Source: Candidatus Coatesiibacteriota bacterium | Lineage (GTDB): Bacteria > RBG-13-66-14 > B26-G2 > JAUVZD01 | DNA: 64,000 bases | Assembly (NCBI GenBank): GCA_030602715.1 | Contig: JAUVZD010000006.1 | Coordinates: 90,465-154,464, forward strand | Direction: 5' to 3' | Part shown: positions 9,034 to 17,398 of the stretch, in pieces | Numbering within the stretch: position 1 is the stretch's first letter | Layout: each line of letters starts with the position of its first letter | Made by a program: the position numbers and the translations under genes | The notes under the pieces: generated by a model | Seen by the model: the letters and a program-made list of their open reading frames with translations, nothing else | Database searches by the model: none | What the model was told of the DNA's origin: nothing

Positions 9034-11460
9034 TCACAGCACCCGTCTTTGGGCACCGTATAGCTTTACCTCCGGAATCTCTTTGATGCGGATCTCAAAC
9101 CAGTATTCCACGATGGAGCGCTCATAGGAGATGCGCACCTCCGCCTCCCAGCAGTGCAGGTCACGGTAGATGCGGAACGACTGGCGTTGGAAGCGGTTGT
9201 TGACGATATCGTAGTAGGTCTCGTAGCTGACCGCCCAGTTGGTGGTGATGGGAAGGCTGAACTTACCACGGATGGACTGCAGGGCGCTGGTATAGTAACG
9301 ATATTTGGAATAGTCGTAGTATAAAGAGAGCTTCCAGCCCTTGGAGATTCCCTCGCCCACCCCCAGTTGCCTTTGACCGAAGGTGTCGGTGCGATAAGGG
9401 TCTTCGGATAGATAATCCTCGTAAGTTTCCCCCTCTTCCTCGGTCTCCTCTTCCTCCTCTCTCGTTGCCACTGCGGAGGGGCTCATCAGATCCAGCGATG
9501 TGGTAAAGTTTATCTGTTCCAGCAGCAAGTCGTAAAGGTCGTGGCGCATGGTCAGTCGGGTGTTTATGCTATACCAATCGGAGAAGGTGGGGGCGATGTC
9601 CATGGTGGTAAACAGGCTGGAGAGGGGGCGTTCCTCCTCCTTGAAGTTGTAGGATATACTGCTCCTCCAATCCAGGATGGTGGTGGCTTGTCCCTGACTG
9701 CTCCCTTCCTCGTCCCTCTGGGGCATGAGCACGAAGGATTGACCCAGCGAGAGACCAATTGAATTACTGCCAAAAGAGCTGCTCCCGCCGGTAGGTTTCC
9801 AGGAGGAGTCGTAGGGTGGGGTATAGGTGTAGCTTACCGAGGGGGCGATGATGTGGCGGAATTCTCGGTGGTAGGGATGGAAGATGCCGTATATCTTCGT
9901 TGAGGCGGTGGTGCGGAATGTGTAGTTGCCCATAAAGAGGTTGGGGTCGCCGTGTTTATCCTGCCAATACCATTCGCCGCTCCCGCTCAGACTGGGTTCT
10001 ACCTGCAGGAAACCGAGGAGGCGAGTGGGGCGAGAGAGGGAGATGTTGGTGGAGGCACTGCGATTGTATAGCTCGCTGTTCAGGTAACGATTCTGGAAAT
10101 TGCCCGACCAGCCGAGGAAGAATTTGGTCCCCCAGAGTTCCACCTTGGGACTGGAGATGGAGATGCGGGGGAAGAGGTCCTGCACATTTCTATCCACACT
10201 TTCTAAATATTGGGGGACTGCTTCTTCGGCGGTGCCCTCGCTGGTCAGTGATGTGGTGCGGCTGACCTCAATGGTGGTGGAGAGGTGCTCACGACGATGG
10301 GAGAGGGTGGCGAAGGAGGCAAGTTCTTTTCTGGTGCGCACCTCAAAGCTTTCGTCAAAATAACGGTCAAAGGAGGTATCGTTGCGCATATCCAGGCGCA
10401 GGAGGGCGTAGGTATTGTAATTGATCTCTTGCCGGTGGGAGGTATATATCTTCCACCATTCTCTGAGTGTGTCCCGTTCACGATAGTGTGCGAAGTAAGC
10501 CGAGTTGACCGAGGTATTGGAGCCGAAAAGGTAGTTGAAATTGACCTTCTGTCCCCATCCTTTTCGGCTGTTGTAATCCAACATGGCGGTCAGGTCACAG
10601 TAGTCGTTGATTGCCCAGAAATAACCGTTGTTTATAATGTAGTAATGACCTCCCAGGTAGCGTAGATGGGGCGGTAGGAATCCGGAGTGGCGTTCCCGCT
10701 TGAGGGAGAGGATATAGTAGGGCAGGGCAAGGATAGGGATGCCCTGAAGGTGCATGACCACCGGTTTGGCGATCACTTTGTCCCCAACATAGATTTTAAG
10801 CTTCGGCGACCAGAAATGATAGTGGCTTTGGGCATACTCGCAGGAGGTGAATACACCTCCGGAGGCACAGAGTATCTTCTCGGCGACCTTCTTTACTCGC
10901 TCACCCCTGAAGAAGCCGGTCTCAATCTCGGATTCACCGAAATAGACCACCCCCTTCTTGGTCTTGAAGCTGTAGGTCATCCTCTCGCCCTCCACCACCC
11001 CCTCGCTGTCGGCTAACTTCGCCTCCCCCTGGGCGTCAATTATCTTCGTCTCCGTGTGATAGAATACCTCATGAGCCTCCAGGTGGATGTCGCTGTATTC
11101 CATCTGAGCCCGATTCTTTAATATAATCAGGTCATCCTGCACCCGATACTCTATCCAGCCCAGTTCGGGGTCCACCCAATAACGGGTCTCTCCTTCCTTC
11201 AAGGGGGTGTTGAATGGAGATTGGTAGATAGCCAGCGACTTCTCCCCCTCATATTCAGCCATTCCCTCAATCTCCTCGGTGTATAGACCGGTCTCGGTTA
11301 TCAAGCCGGGCAGAACTCCCTCTACGGTGACCTGGGAAAGGTCGCTTCCTCCGGGGTCCTGGATGACCGTGGCTGAAGCGGGTCCTCCGACCAGCAACAT
11401 AATCAGAGAGAGCGTTATGTTGGGGAACCGCTTATTGAGGATGTCGGTGGTATGAGCCAT
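9034..11460 (-). CDS. lptD: LPS-assembly outer-membrane protein LptD
   Basis: Outer-membrane translocon that inserts lipopolysaccharide into the outer leaflet. The 808-residue product has a signal peptide ending near residue 30. An OstA-like beta-jellyroll occupies about 100-190, with motifs such as LEAHEVFYHTETK. A long beta-barrel domain runs to a C-terminus rich in aromatic residues. C198 and C207 flank the start of the barrel and could form a disulfide, as cysteines do in known LptD proteins. A strongly acidic low-complexity stretch (EEEEETEEEGETYED) lies about two thirds along, probably an external loop. Start: an upstream in-frame codon at 11496 lies upstream of the promoter -10 box, so ATG 11460 is preferred; the mRNA would be almost leaderless. 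Presence of LptD indicates an LPS-bearing diderm. Confidence 0.85.
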   Translation of the reverse strand: MAHTTDILNKRFPNITLSLIMLLVGGPASATVIQDPGGSDLSQVTVEGVLPGLITETGLYTEEIEGMAEYEGEKSLAIYQSPFNTPLKEGETRYWVDPELGWIEYRVQDDLIILKNRAQMEYSDIHLEAHEVFYHTETKIIDAQGEAKLADSEGVVEGERMTYSFKTKKGVVYFGESEIETGFFRGERVKKVAEKILCASGGVFTSCEYAQSHYHFWSPKLKIYVGDKVIAKPVVMHLQGIPILALPYYILSLKRERHSGFLPPHLRYLGGHYYIINNGYFWAINDYCDLTAMLDYNSRKGWGQKVNFNYLFGSNTSVNSAYFAHYRERDTLREWWKIYTSHRQEINYNTYALLRLDMRNDTSFDRYFDESFEVRTRKELASFATLSHRREHLSTTIEVSRTTSLTSEGTAEEAVPQYLESVDRNVQDLFPRISISSPKVELWGTKFFLGWSGNFQNRYLNSELYNRSASTNISLSRPTRLLGFLQVEPSLSGSGEWYWQDKHGDPNLFMGNYTFRTTASTKIYGIFHPYHREFRHIIAPSVSYTYTPPYDSSWKPTGGSSSFGSNSIGLSLGQSFVLMPQRDEEGSSQGQATTILDWRSSISYNFKEEERPLSSLFTTMDIAPTFSDWYSINTRLTMRHDLYDLLLEQINFTTSLDLMSPSAVATREEEEETEEEGETYEDYLSEDPYRTDTFGQRQLGVGEGISKGWKLSLYYDYSKYRYYTSALQSIRGKFSLPITTNWAVSYETYYDIVNNRFQRQSFRIYRDLHCWEAEVRISYERSIVEYWFEIRIKEIPEVKLYGAQRRVL

Positions 11461-11466
11461 ATGTTG

Positions 11467-11496
11467 ATTATAACAGAGACGGCTGCTTCGGTTCAA
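11467..11496 (-). promoter_or_regulatory. lptD promoter overlapping the start region
   Basis: On the minus strand TTGAAC (11491-11496) and a consensus TATAAT (11467-11472) are separated by 18 bp. Initiation would fall at about 11459-11461, on or next to ATG 11460. Confidence 0.65.
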
Positions 11497-11535
11497 TAAC
11501 CAAAGAGCCGTCTTTCCAGACTCCTTTAAAGAAGG

Positions 11536-12396
11536 TTATTTCCCCTTGGGTTTGAGGAAGAGGTCCAGCAGTAGAATTAACTTCTCTCTTAGCTCAGCCC
11601 GTTCGCAGATGAGGTCCACGAAGCCCCTCTCCAGCATAAACTCGGTGCGCTGGAAACCCTCGGGGAGTTCCTGACGGATGGTCTCCTTTATCACTCGTGG
11701 ACCGGCGAAGCCCATGAGCGCCCCCGGCTCGGCGATGTTGAGGTCGCCGATGGAGGCGTAGGATGCCATGACCCCAGCCATGGTGGGGTCCATGCAGATG
11801 GAGAGAAAGAGCAAGCCCATCTCGTCGTGGGCGGCGATGACCGCATTGGTCTTTGCCATCTGCATCAGGGAGAGGATGCCCTCCTGCATGCGGGCTCCGC
11901 CGGAGGTGGAGACGATGAGCACCGGCAACTTCTTTTCCATAGCTGTCTCAAAGAGCCTGGTTACCTTCTCCCCCACCACCGAGCCCATAGAACCGCCGAT
12001 GAACTGGAAATCCATCACTCCCAGGGCGACATCGTGCCCGCCCATTCTGGCAATGCCGGTGCGGATGGCTTCGGTCAGCCCGGTCTTCTCCTGCACCTGT
12101 TTTAAGCGGTCGGTGTATTTCAGGCGATCTACGAAAGCCAGAGGGTCAACCGGGGTCAGGTCAGCGTCTATCTCTTTGAAGGTGGCCTCGTCAGCCAGCA
12201 TCTCAATGCGTTCGTTGGAGGAGAGCTTGAAGCGGTAGTTGCAGTGTTCGCAGATGCCGAAGTTGCGCCCAAGCTCCTTTTTGAAGAGGGTTTCACCGCA
12301 CTTGGGACATTTTAACCACAAGTCCGCGGGGAAACCCTTTTTTGGGGATTGCTGAGCTTTTTGCGAGGAGCTTTTTCTGGACTTCTTTTCAGCCAT
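11536..12396 (-). CDS. accD: Acetyl-CoA carboxylase carboxyltransferase subunit beta
   Basis: Cytoplasmic subunit that, with AccA, transfers the carboxyl group from carboxybiotin to acetyl-CoA, making malonyl-CoA for fatty-acid synthesis. The 286-residue protein has a basic N-terminal tail. A four-cysteine zinc ribbon (C30, C33, C49, C52) follows, then the crotonase-like carboxyltransferase domain with the glycine-rich GGSMGSVVGEK and STSGGARMQEG segments. ATG 12396 is preferred over an upstream GTG at 12405 because N-termini of the family fit better. It starts 9 nt after the stop of the PorV-like gene, so the two are likely co-transcribed. Confidence 0.95.
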   Translation of the reverse strand: MAEKKSRKSSSQKAQQSPKKGFPADLWLKCPKCGETLFKKELGRNFGICEHCNYRFKLSSNERIEMLADEATFKEIDADLTPVDPLAFVDRLKYTDRLKQVQEKTGLTEAIRTGIARMGGHDVALGVMDFQFIGGSMGSVVGEKVTRLFETAMEKKLPVLIVSTSGGARMQEGILSLMQMAKTNAVIAAHDEMGLLFLSICMDPTMAGVMASYASIGDLNIAEPGALMGFAGPRVIKETIRQELPEGFQRTEFMLERGFVDLICERAELREKLILLLDLFLKPKGK

Positions 12397-12405
12397 AGCT
12401 ATCAC

Positions 12406-13344
12406 TCATAGGAAGAAGGTTAGCTCCACCCGATGGGTGTTACCCAAATACCCGGTCAAGCCGAATCCGTAGCGGATGCGCAGAAAATCGTAGCGGAATC
12501 CCGCTCCTGCGGTTATCTCCCGGTTATCGGATGAGTATCCGCCCAGTATGCTGAGCGTTGGGTGAGGTCTTATCTCCCCGCCCATATGTCCGGAGAGCCT
12601 GCCGGAGAGCTGGAGACTACATGCCGCAGAGAGCGTGGCATAACCAAACAGGTCGTAGCTTGCTCCCAGCCAGGTGGTGAAGGGGCGTATGTCGCTTTCC
12701 TCTTTCAAGGTTATCTGGGGTTGATGGATGTTCTCCAGTTTGATGCCCAGTTTGAACTGGGGAAGGAGATAGGTGATGAAACCGAGGTCAAAGCCGAAGC
12801 CGGAATCGGAGTAATCATATAAGCGGAAATTCTCCACTTTAAAAGCCAAACCGAAGGCGCTGTTCTTGCCGATGGATTTGGAGTAGCCGAAGGTGGCTGT
12901 CAAGTCGGTGTTGGTGAATGTGCGCCCGGTGTATCCGCCGGGTTCGGTCTCGGCAAGCCCCCCGACACGGGAGTAAGCCACCCCGAAGGCTATGGTGCCC
13001 AGGGAGCTGGTCAGCTCGGGGATGTCCCCCAACGAGTAGATTAGAGGTTTAGCCATAACGATGCTTTGGTAGCTGATTCCGGAGGCTTTGGAGAAGGGGC
13101 GGCAGTAGAAGGCGGAGACCTCCGTCTCGGTTAAGAGACCCAAACCGGCTGGGTTCCAGCAGAGTGCTGAGGCGTCATCGGCAAGCCCGACGAAGGCTTT
13201 GCCCATTATGACCGCCTTCAATCCCAAGCCCCACTGGGAGTATATGCCCTCGGTTCCGCCGTATTTTGGAATTGCAGGTGCTATGCCCACGGCTATATTG
13301 AAAAGAAAGATTGCAATTAGAACGATTATCCTGGGCAAACACAT
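12406..13344 (-). CDS. PorV/PorQ (UPF0164)-family outer-membrane beta-barrel protein
   Basis: A 312-residue exported barrel. The signal peptide (about 1-24) is followed by the family hallmark GKAFVGLADDASALCWNPAGL, split here as GKAFVGLADDAS then ALCWNPAGL (about residues 48-69). Alternating amphipathic strands follow to a C-terminal aromatic residue. Relatives include PorV/LptO, a shuttle protein of the type IX secretion system, and other barrels of unknown role in the same phyla. Start ATG 13344 has AAAGGAGAG at the right distance. It heads a short operon with accD. Which branch of the family it belongs to cannot be settled by eye. Confidence 0.8.
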   Translation of the reverse strand: MCLPRIIVLIAIFLFNIAVGIAPAIPKYGGTEGIYSQWGLGLKAVIMGKAFVGLADDASALCWNPAGLGLLTETEVSAFYCRPFSKASGISYQSIVMAKPLIYSLGDIPELTSSLGTIAFGVAYSRVGGLAETEPGGYTGRTFTNTDLTATFGYSKSIGKNSAFGLAFKVENFRLYDYSDSGFGFDLGFITYLLPQFKLGIKLENIHQPQITLKEESDIRPFTTWLGASYDLFGYATLSAACSLQLSGRLSGHMGGEIRPHPTLSILGGYSSDNREITAGAGFRYDFLRIRYGFGLTGYLGNTHRVELTFFL

Positions 13345-13393
13345 TATCTCTCCTTTGGGAATGAATGTAATGCGGATATGATTATTATTTTTA

Positions 13394-13644
13394 TCAAGCG
13401 GTAGAGGTTATACTGGGGATGAGGTGTTCTATACAGAATACAGTGACGCCGGCGATAAAGATAGTATAAATGAAGCCGGTCACAATATCTGCGAAATAGA
13501 CATTTTGATAGTGGTCCGTATCACCTCTTAATCGTTTTAAGAAGAGTATTCTTACCGGTCACCGGGTTCCCCCTCCTGGAAGATCACCTGCCCGTCTTTG
13601 TAAGCCTTGACGAATATATTATATACCTCTTCTCCCAGTTTCAT
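13394..13644 (-). pseudogene. Truncated cyclic-nucleotide-binding-domain gene remnant
   Basis: ATG 13644, with TGGAGG 8 nt upstream, opens a 30-codon frame that stops at 13552. Its sequence (KAYKDGQVIFQEGEPGDR) is the first two strands and loop of a cNMP-binding domain of the CRP/PKA type, ending just where the family continues with YxIxxGxV. A frame shifted by -1 stays open for another 54 codons to 13394 and contains a hydrophobic stretch (IVTGFIYTIFIAGVTVF), but I do not recognise it. Most likely a decayed gene; a short functional peptide or a frameshifted membrane protein is possible. This is the only content of the 423-nt gap between the PorV-like and PH-like genes apart from a terminator. 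Confidence 0.5.
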
Positions 13645-13666
13645 GATTACCTCCAGGACGAAAATT

Positions 13667-13695
13667 CAAAAATAGGCGGTCTTTTCGAGCCGCCT
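13667..13695 (-). terminator. Rho-independent terminator of the XPB-domain/PH operon
   Basis: On the minus strand a stem AGGCGG/CCGCCT (13674-13679 with 13690-13695) with a 10-nt partly paired loop is followed by TATTTTT. Confidence 0.7.
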
Positions 13696-13767
13696 TTTAC
13701 CCTCGCATATTCTATCATCTAACGACGGAACATGTCAAGGGAAGAAAATTATTGTATCTGCTTTTTA

Positions 13768-14292
13768 TCATTTTTGCACCTCTTTACCCACGGACCGTTT
13801 ACTTCCGCCTGCCTTCTCCTTGACCTGGGAACTGCTTATCCGAGCGAGACGCTTCTCCTTTGCCTGAGCCAGTCGCTCCTTGATGAATGCCAGTACCTCC
13901 TGGCGATTATCTTTGGAAAAGAGCAATGAAGTCCCTCGGAAAGGATCCAGACGGGAGGGTCGGGTGAAGGTGGATAGTTGCACCCCACGTTTGTCGGCGT
14001 AGTAGATGCGAAAGTGGCTCCAGGGGCGCATCTGGCGGAAGAAGATACCTTTGACTGTAACCCCCTCGCCGTTGACTTTATAGCGGGTGGGAAAGAAGTA
14101 TGAGCTGAGACTGGTAAACAGGAAGGCAGCGGCAAGAAGGACTATGAAGAAACTCTGGAAGGAGAAGTATATACCCACCTCCAGAGCCACCAGGAAGAGG
14201 AGCAGTAGGATGGTGGTTCTGGGTCGCTCCCGGGCTGGATGTGCCGTCCAGGAGGTCTCTTGGAGTTTCTTCTTGCTCTTTTCTCCGGTCAT
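13768..14292 (-). CDS. Small membrane protein with PH-like domain
   Basis: A 174-residue protein of unknown role. A basic N-terminus and the motif AHPARERPR precede two adjacent hydrophobic helices (about 27-66). A soluble domain follows with PTRYKVNGEGVTVKG, the usual entry into the bacterial PH-like fold of small membrane proteins. The C-terminus is very basic. It starts 12 nt after the stop of the XPB-domain gene and ends before a clear terminator, so the two form an operon. Confidence 0.6.
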   Translation of the reverse strand: MTGEKSKKKLQETSWTAHPARERPRTTILLLLFLVALEVGIYFSFQSFFIVLLAAAFLFTSLSSYFFPTRYKVNGEGVTVKGIFFRQMRPWSHFRIYYADKRGVQLSTFTRPSRLDPFRGTSLLFSKDNRQEVLAFIKERLAQAKEKRLARISSSQVKEKAGGSKRSVGKEVQK

Positions 14293-14304
14293 GTGCGGTT
14301 GTGC

Positions 14305-16122
14305 TTAAAGGGACAGAACCTGTATCTTGGAGATGGGTATATCGCTTATACTCTTGCCCTCGCCCGGGCGATACTGTAATCTCGGCTTCTTGCCAGAACC
14401 TACAAGTTTGATTGGGGAGACCTCCTCGTCCTGGGTTTCGCCGTCTTCACCGGTGAAGGAGAGTTTGGTTTTTATCCCCGACTGGATGGCGAATTTTAAA
14501 ACCATAATCATCTGTTCGTCGCAATTGGGGCTTTCCAGGCGGCTGATGGGTAGAATCATCGGTGCTTGGTGGGTTTTAATCATCAGTGAGGAATCTGAGA
14601 GTGGTTTGGGAAGATACCCTTCCGCCAACAGATTTTCATATAATTGCTCGTAGCTCTCCAAATCCATAATCAGAATGCGGTTGAGGAGTTTTTCTTTGAT
14701 GAAGGGTTTGACTTTGCGGGAAGCGAAAAGCTCGTCGCAGAGCTCTTCATCCGAGACCACCAGGAATAAACCACTGAAGAAGGTCAGGCGTCCGAAGCTC
14801 TTAGCCCACTGGGTGATGGAGTAGGTGATATTCTGCGGTGGGGTGGTGGAGCTGTGTTCCCGTAGTAAGGTGAGTATCTCCTCCTCGCTCATCCCTTCAA
14901 TGAGGGCTCGATAGACGGTGTCTTTGTCCAGTTTATACTGCAACATCTGGTCGCACTTCTCCAGGTCGCAAAATCTCTCCAGCTTGTAGCGGAGCTCCAA
15001 ACTGATCTCTTTGGAGGATAAAATTGTATAATCTGCTTGCACCGTCAGGCGGTTGTCCTGCGGTGCTCTGTAGGTGGATTCGTAGCCCTGTAAGATAGCC
15101 TTCCCCAACCGGGTTACAGCGAAGGTGACCGCCTTGCCCTCCTCGGATAGACCGATATCTGCAAGTCCGAAGGTGCACAGATGCTGTATGTCCTCAAGAA
15201 TGGTGCGGGGCTTTAAGGTTATCTCCTGGGTGGCTTTAGCCATCTTGCGCACGGTGGATCGGAATTCGTTATAGGAGAAGAGCTTATCTACCCGCAAGCT
15301 GGTCAGCAGAGCCTTGACAATGTAGTAGCCTACCCTTCCCCTTCTATTGTTGTTCTCCCAATATGTCAGCAGGTCGGTGACCCTTTCCCCAATGGGTTGC
15401 GAGTGCCAAGCCCTCTCCGCTTCCTCATAGGGACGGATATTTCCCCCAACGATAGCCACAATGTTTTTATATAGTAGATAGTTGATGATAAACTCCAAAC
15501 GTCTGCCGTCTTCCTCCAGTGGGAAGGGTGGTTTGGTGGGCTTGGTCTCAAAGAGATCTATGATGGATTGGGTGGAGCGACGGAAGAGCTTGCCTTGCTT
15601 GGTAATGCGTAACTGTCCCTTGTGCGCCAGGGAGATGATGGTGAAGATGTCGTGCAGGAGGGCTAAACCGTTTTGGCGCAGGTAAGCGGGTTGTTTCTCG
15701 GTCTCAGCGAGCTGAGGAAGTCGGGGAGCGAAATACTTCTTCAGGGGCACAATTATCTCCCGGGGAACATACAGTCCCCCTTTAGAGCCGGAGTCCAGAG
15801 TAAACAGCAGACCGAAGTTCAGCAGGTCGCGCAGATAACCCTTAGGGATTTTGGGGAGTATGCTGGAAGACGGTAGGTCTGCTTCCTCCAGTAGGGTGAT
15901 TATGGAAAGCCACGCCTGACACTGGGGAGGGAGCTTTTCTATGAGATTTATTACGGAGCCAATGTTCGCCAGGGTGGCGGGGAGGGTCTTCATCAACCGT
16001 GCTCTGCTGATAAGTCCTTCTTCAAGTCCCAGATGGTGAGCAATCGCCTTGAGCTGGTCCAGGGGGGTATTTGCCAGCAGATTTCGCAGACTGAGGGGGC
16101 TGTCTTTACCACTTTTTGGCAT
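14305..16122 (-). CDS. XPB/Ssl2 helicase-associated-domain protein with WYL-like C-terminus, no helicase core
   Basis: A 605-residue cytoplasmic protein lacking Walker motifs. The segment LTVQADYTIL (about residue 358) is the hallmark of the helicase-C_3/XPB-associated domain found in stand-alone bacterial proteins. The last about 70 residues (LSFTGEDGETQDEEVSPIKL onward, ending with ISKIQVLSL) have the strand pattern of a WYL domain, a ligand- or nucleic-acid-sensing fold. The N-terminal part is helical. A role in DNA repair or transcription control is likely but unproven. A perfect consensus promoter lies about 25 nt upstream of ATG 16122. Confidence 0.7.
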   Translation of the reverse strand: MPKSGKDSPLSLRNLLANTPLDQLKAIAHHLGLEEGLISRARLMKTLPATLANIGSVINLIEKLPPQCQAWLSIITLLEEADLPSSSILPKIPKGYLRDLLNFGLLFTLDSGSKGGLYVPREIIVPLKKYFAPRLPQLAETEKQPAYLRQNGLALLHDIFTIISLAHKGQLRITKQGKLFRRSTQSIIDLFETKPTKPPFPLEEDGRRLEFIINYLLYKNIVAIVGGNIRPYEEAERAWHSQPIGERVTDLLTYWENNNRRGRVGYYIVKALLTSLRVDKLFSYNEFRSTVRKMAKATQEITLKPRTILEDIQHLCTFGLADIGLSEEGKAVTFAVTRLGKAILQGYESTYRAPQDNRLTVQADYTILSSKEISLELRYKLERFCDLEKCDQMLQYKLDKDTVYRALIEGMSEEEILTLLREHSSTTPPQNITYSITQWAKSFGRLTFFSGLFLVVSDEELCDELFASRKVKPFIKEKLLNRILIMDLESYEQLYENLLAEGYLPKPLSDSSLMIKTHQAPMILPISRLESPNCDEQMIMVLKFAIQSGIKTKLSFTGEDGETQDEEVSPIKLVGSGKKPRLQYRPGEGKSISDIPISKIQVLSL

Positions 16123-16146
16123 GGTATTTTAATTAGGTAAAGAGCC

Positions 16147-16175
16147 ATTATAACTAGAAAATTTGGTAATGTCAA
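16147..16175 (-). promoter_or_regulatory. Perfect sigma70-type promoter of the XPB-domain gene
   Basis: Minus strand TTGACA (16170-16175), 17-bp spacer, TATAAT (16147-16152). Both hexamers match the consensus at every position. Confidence 0.85.
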
Positions 16176-16214
16176 GGGTTTAGAGATTGACTTTGGTGTT
16201 GGGTGGGATAGTTT

Positions 16215-16240
16215 GAAGGGAGGGTTTTCCCGCTCCCTTC
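16215..16240 (-). terminator. Stem-loop downstream of the VIT-like gene
   Basis: GAAGGGAG (16215-16222) pairs with CTCCCTTC (16233-16240), with an inner GG/CC. No T-run follows, so it may only be a transcript-end stabiliser. Confidence 0.35.
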
Positions 16241-16255
16241 GTTGATTGTAATAGG

Positions 16256-16735
16256 TTATCCACCGAAGGTTGAACCTATCCAATCGCCGACAAAGTGGGT
16301 TGCAGTTATCACGAACCCCGCAATGAGTAGGTGCTCTAGAATGACCTTCCATGGCTTTGCCTTTTGCTCTTTGGCGATGAAAAAACTCAGAGCTGCCAGT
16401 AGAAATAATCCCCAGGCTACACTCACGATGATAGCAGTGGTGAGGGGAAACATCAGGACTGGAACCACGAAAGTCAAAGCGAAGACTAACTTGGAAAAGA
16501 AGGTCCATATGGTGGATTCCCATATCTCCTTGGTGGTGTGCTTGTTCTCAGATTCCTCGGATATATGGATACCCAGGGCATCGGAGAATGCATCTGCTAT
16601 GGCAATGACAAGTATTCCGCCGAGGATTACCCCCTTGGAGTGGGTGCCGGAGTGTAAACCCACGATCAACCCGATGGTGGTAATAACCCCCGATGTGGAA
16701 CCAAAACATAACCCTATCTTTAGTGAATGTTTCAT
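16256..16735 (-). CDS. VIT1/CCC1-like membrane protein
   Basis: A 159-residue membrane protein with about five hydrophobic helices. The N-terminal GSTSGVITTIGLIVGLHSG and the second-helix segment AIADAFSDALGIHISEESEN resemble the VIT1/CCC1 transporters, which export ferrous iron or manganese from the cytoplasm. The acidic end of helix 2 is where those proteins bind metal. The protein is shorter than typical family members, so it may be a compact relative with another substrate. No clear promoter seen; ATG 16735. Confidence 0.65.
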   Translation of the reverse strand: MKHSLKIGLCFGSTSGVITTIGLIVGLHSGTHSKGVILGGILVIAIADAFSDALGIHISEESENKHTTKEIWESTIWTFFSKLVFALTFVVPVLMFPLTTAIIVSVAWGLFLLAALSFFIAKEQKAKPWKVILEHLLIAGFVITATHFVGDWIGSTFGG

Positions 16736-16828
16736 TTGAGAGAGGTCTTTCCTTTTACTTTACTGTATCCCTTTTCACATGGTTAGGGGTATGGTAGCGC
16801 TCTGTGGTTGTTCATTAATGATGATGAG

Positions 16829-16846
16829 GGCGGACTGTTGTCCGCC
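16829..16846. other. Perfect GC-rich hairpin between the VIT-like and repeat-protein genes
   Basis: GGCGGAC (16829-16835) pairs perfectly with GTCCGCC (16840-16846) across TGTT. It lies 58 nt downstream of the stop of the repeat-protein gene on the minus strand and could end that transcript, although no T-run follows. Confidence 0.45.
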
Positions 16847-16904
16847 GCCATAATTGAGCAGGTTACGGTTCATCCCTGCCGATCTTTGACAGTAATATCT
16901 TTGC

Positions 16905-17246
16905 CTAGTGCAATCTTCCCTGCCAGGCGTTGCTGGTTTCCCAGCCAGCCTGCGATTCATAATCAACGACGTATATCAATAGGTCCGCCTGGGATTCGTA
17001 ATCCACGAAGTAGATGCTTACATCAGCCTGGGATTCGTAATCCACCATATACCACAGCGCGTCATCGTCCGCCTGCGATTCGTAATCCACATAATAGACG
17101 CAGAGGTCGGCTTGCGATTCATAGTCAACCACATAGACGGTCAGGTCTGCCTGGCTTTCGTAGTCTACTACATAGATATTTCCGGCGCCTGCAGGCAGAG
17201 CCGAACTGAATGCAAGGATTAACAATAGCACTAAAATCTTCTTCAT
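16905..17246 (-). CDS. Secreted VDYESQAD-repeat protein, septoil-knot (formerly DUF6150) type
   Basis: A 113-residue protein with a clear signal peptide (1-21, ending AGA). After it come six copies of the octapeptide VDYESQAD (the last ends in G), spaced 13, 13, 15, 13 and 13 residues apart and joined by alternating hydrophobic pentapeptides such as LTVYV. A short tail GWETSNAWQ closes the protein. From memory, this YxSQA repeat pattern, including the longer fourth spacer with a Trp, is the signature of the family predicted to fold into a 7(1)-knotted chain (septoil knot, formerly DUF6150). Function is unknown. Exported location is inferred from the signal peptide. Neighbours (VIT-like transporter and MurJ) give no clue. 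Confidence 0.75.
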   Translation of the reverse strand: MKKILVLLLILAFSSALPAGAGNIYVVDYESQADLTVYVVDYESQADLCVYYVDYESQADDDALWYMVDYESQADVSIYFVDYESQADLLIYVVDYESQAGWETSNAWQGRLH

Positions 17247-17308
17247 CGCAAATCCCTCCCGCTATGGTTAGATTTTGGTTTGAGTGAAAAAATCCTCATA
17301 CGCAGAGT

Positions 17309-17317
17309 ATTATAGCA
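17309..17317 (-). promoter_or_regulatory. Extended -10 element for the repeat protein gene
   Basis: TGCTATAAT on the minus strand is a consensus extended -10, with no good -35. Leader of about 55 nt. Confidence 0.5.
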
Positions 17318-17398
17318 CAAATTTAGAACGGAAAAAAACGGTAAAGCTTAGTGTATTTCCTTTTCTGTTGAGTCCGACTCTGGGTTTCCCGGAGCGGT

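Noticed and set aside
16940-17170. Regular DNA repeats that resemble a CRISPR array
   Set aside because: Repeats are imperfect, contain no unique spacers of 30 bp, and are in frame as VDYESQAD repeats of a secreted protein.
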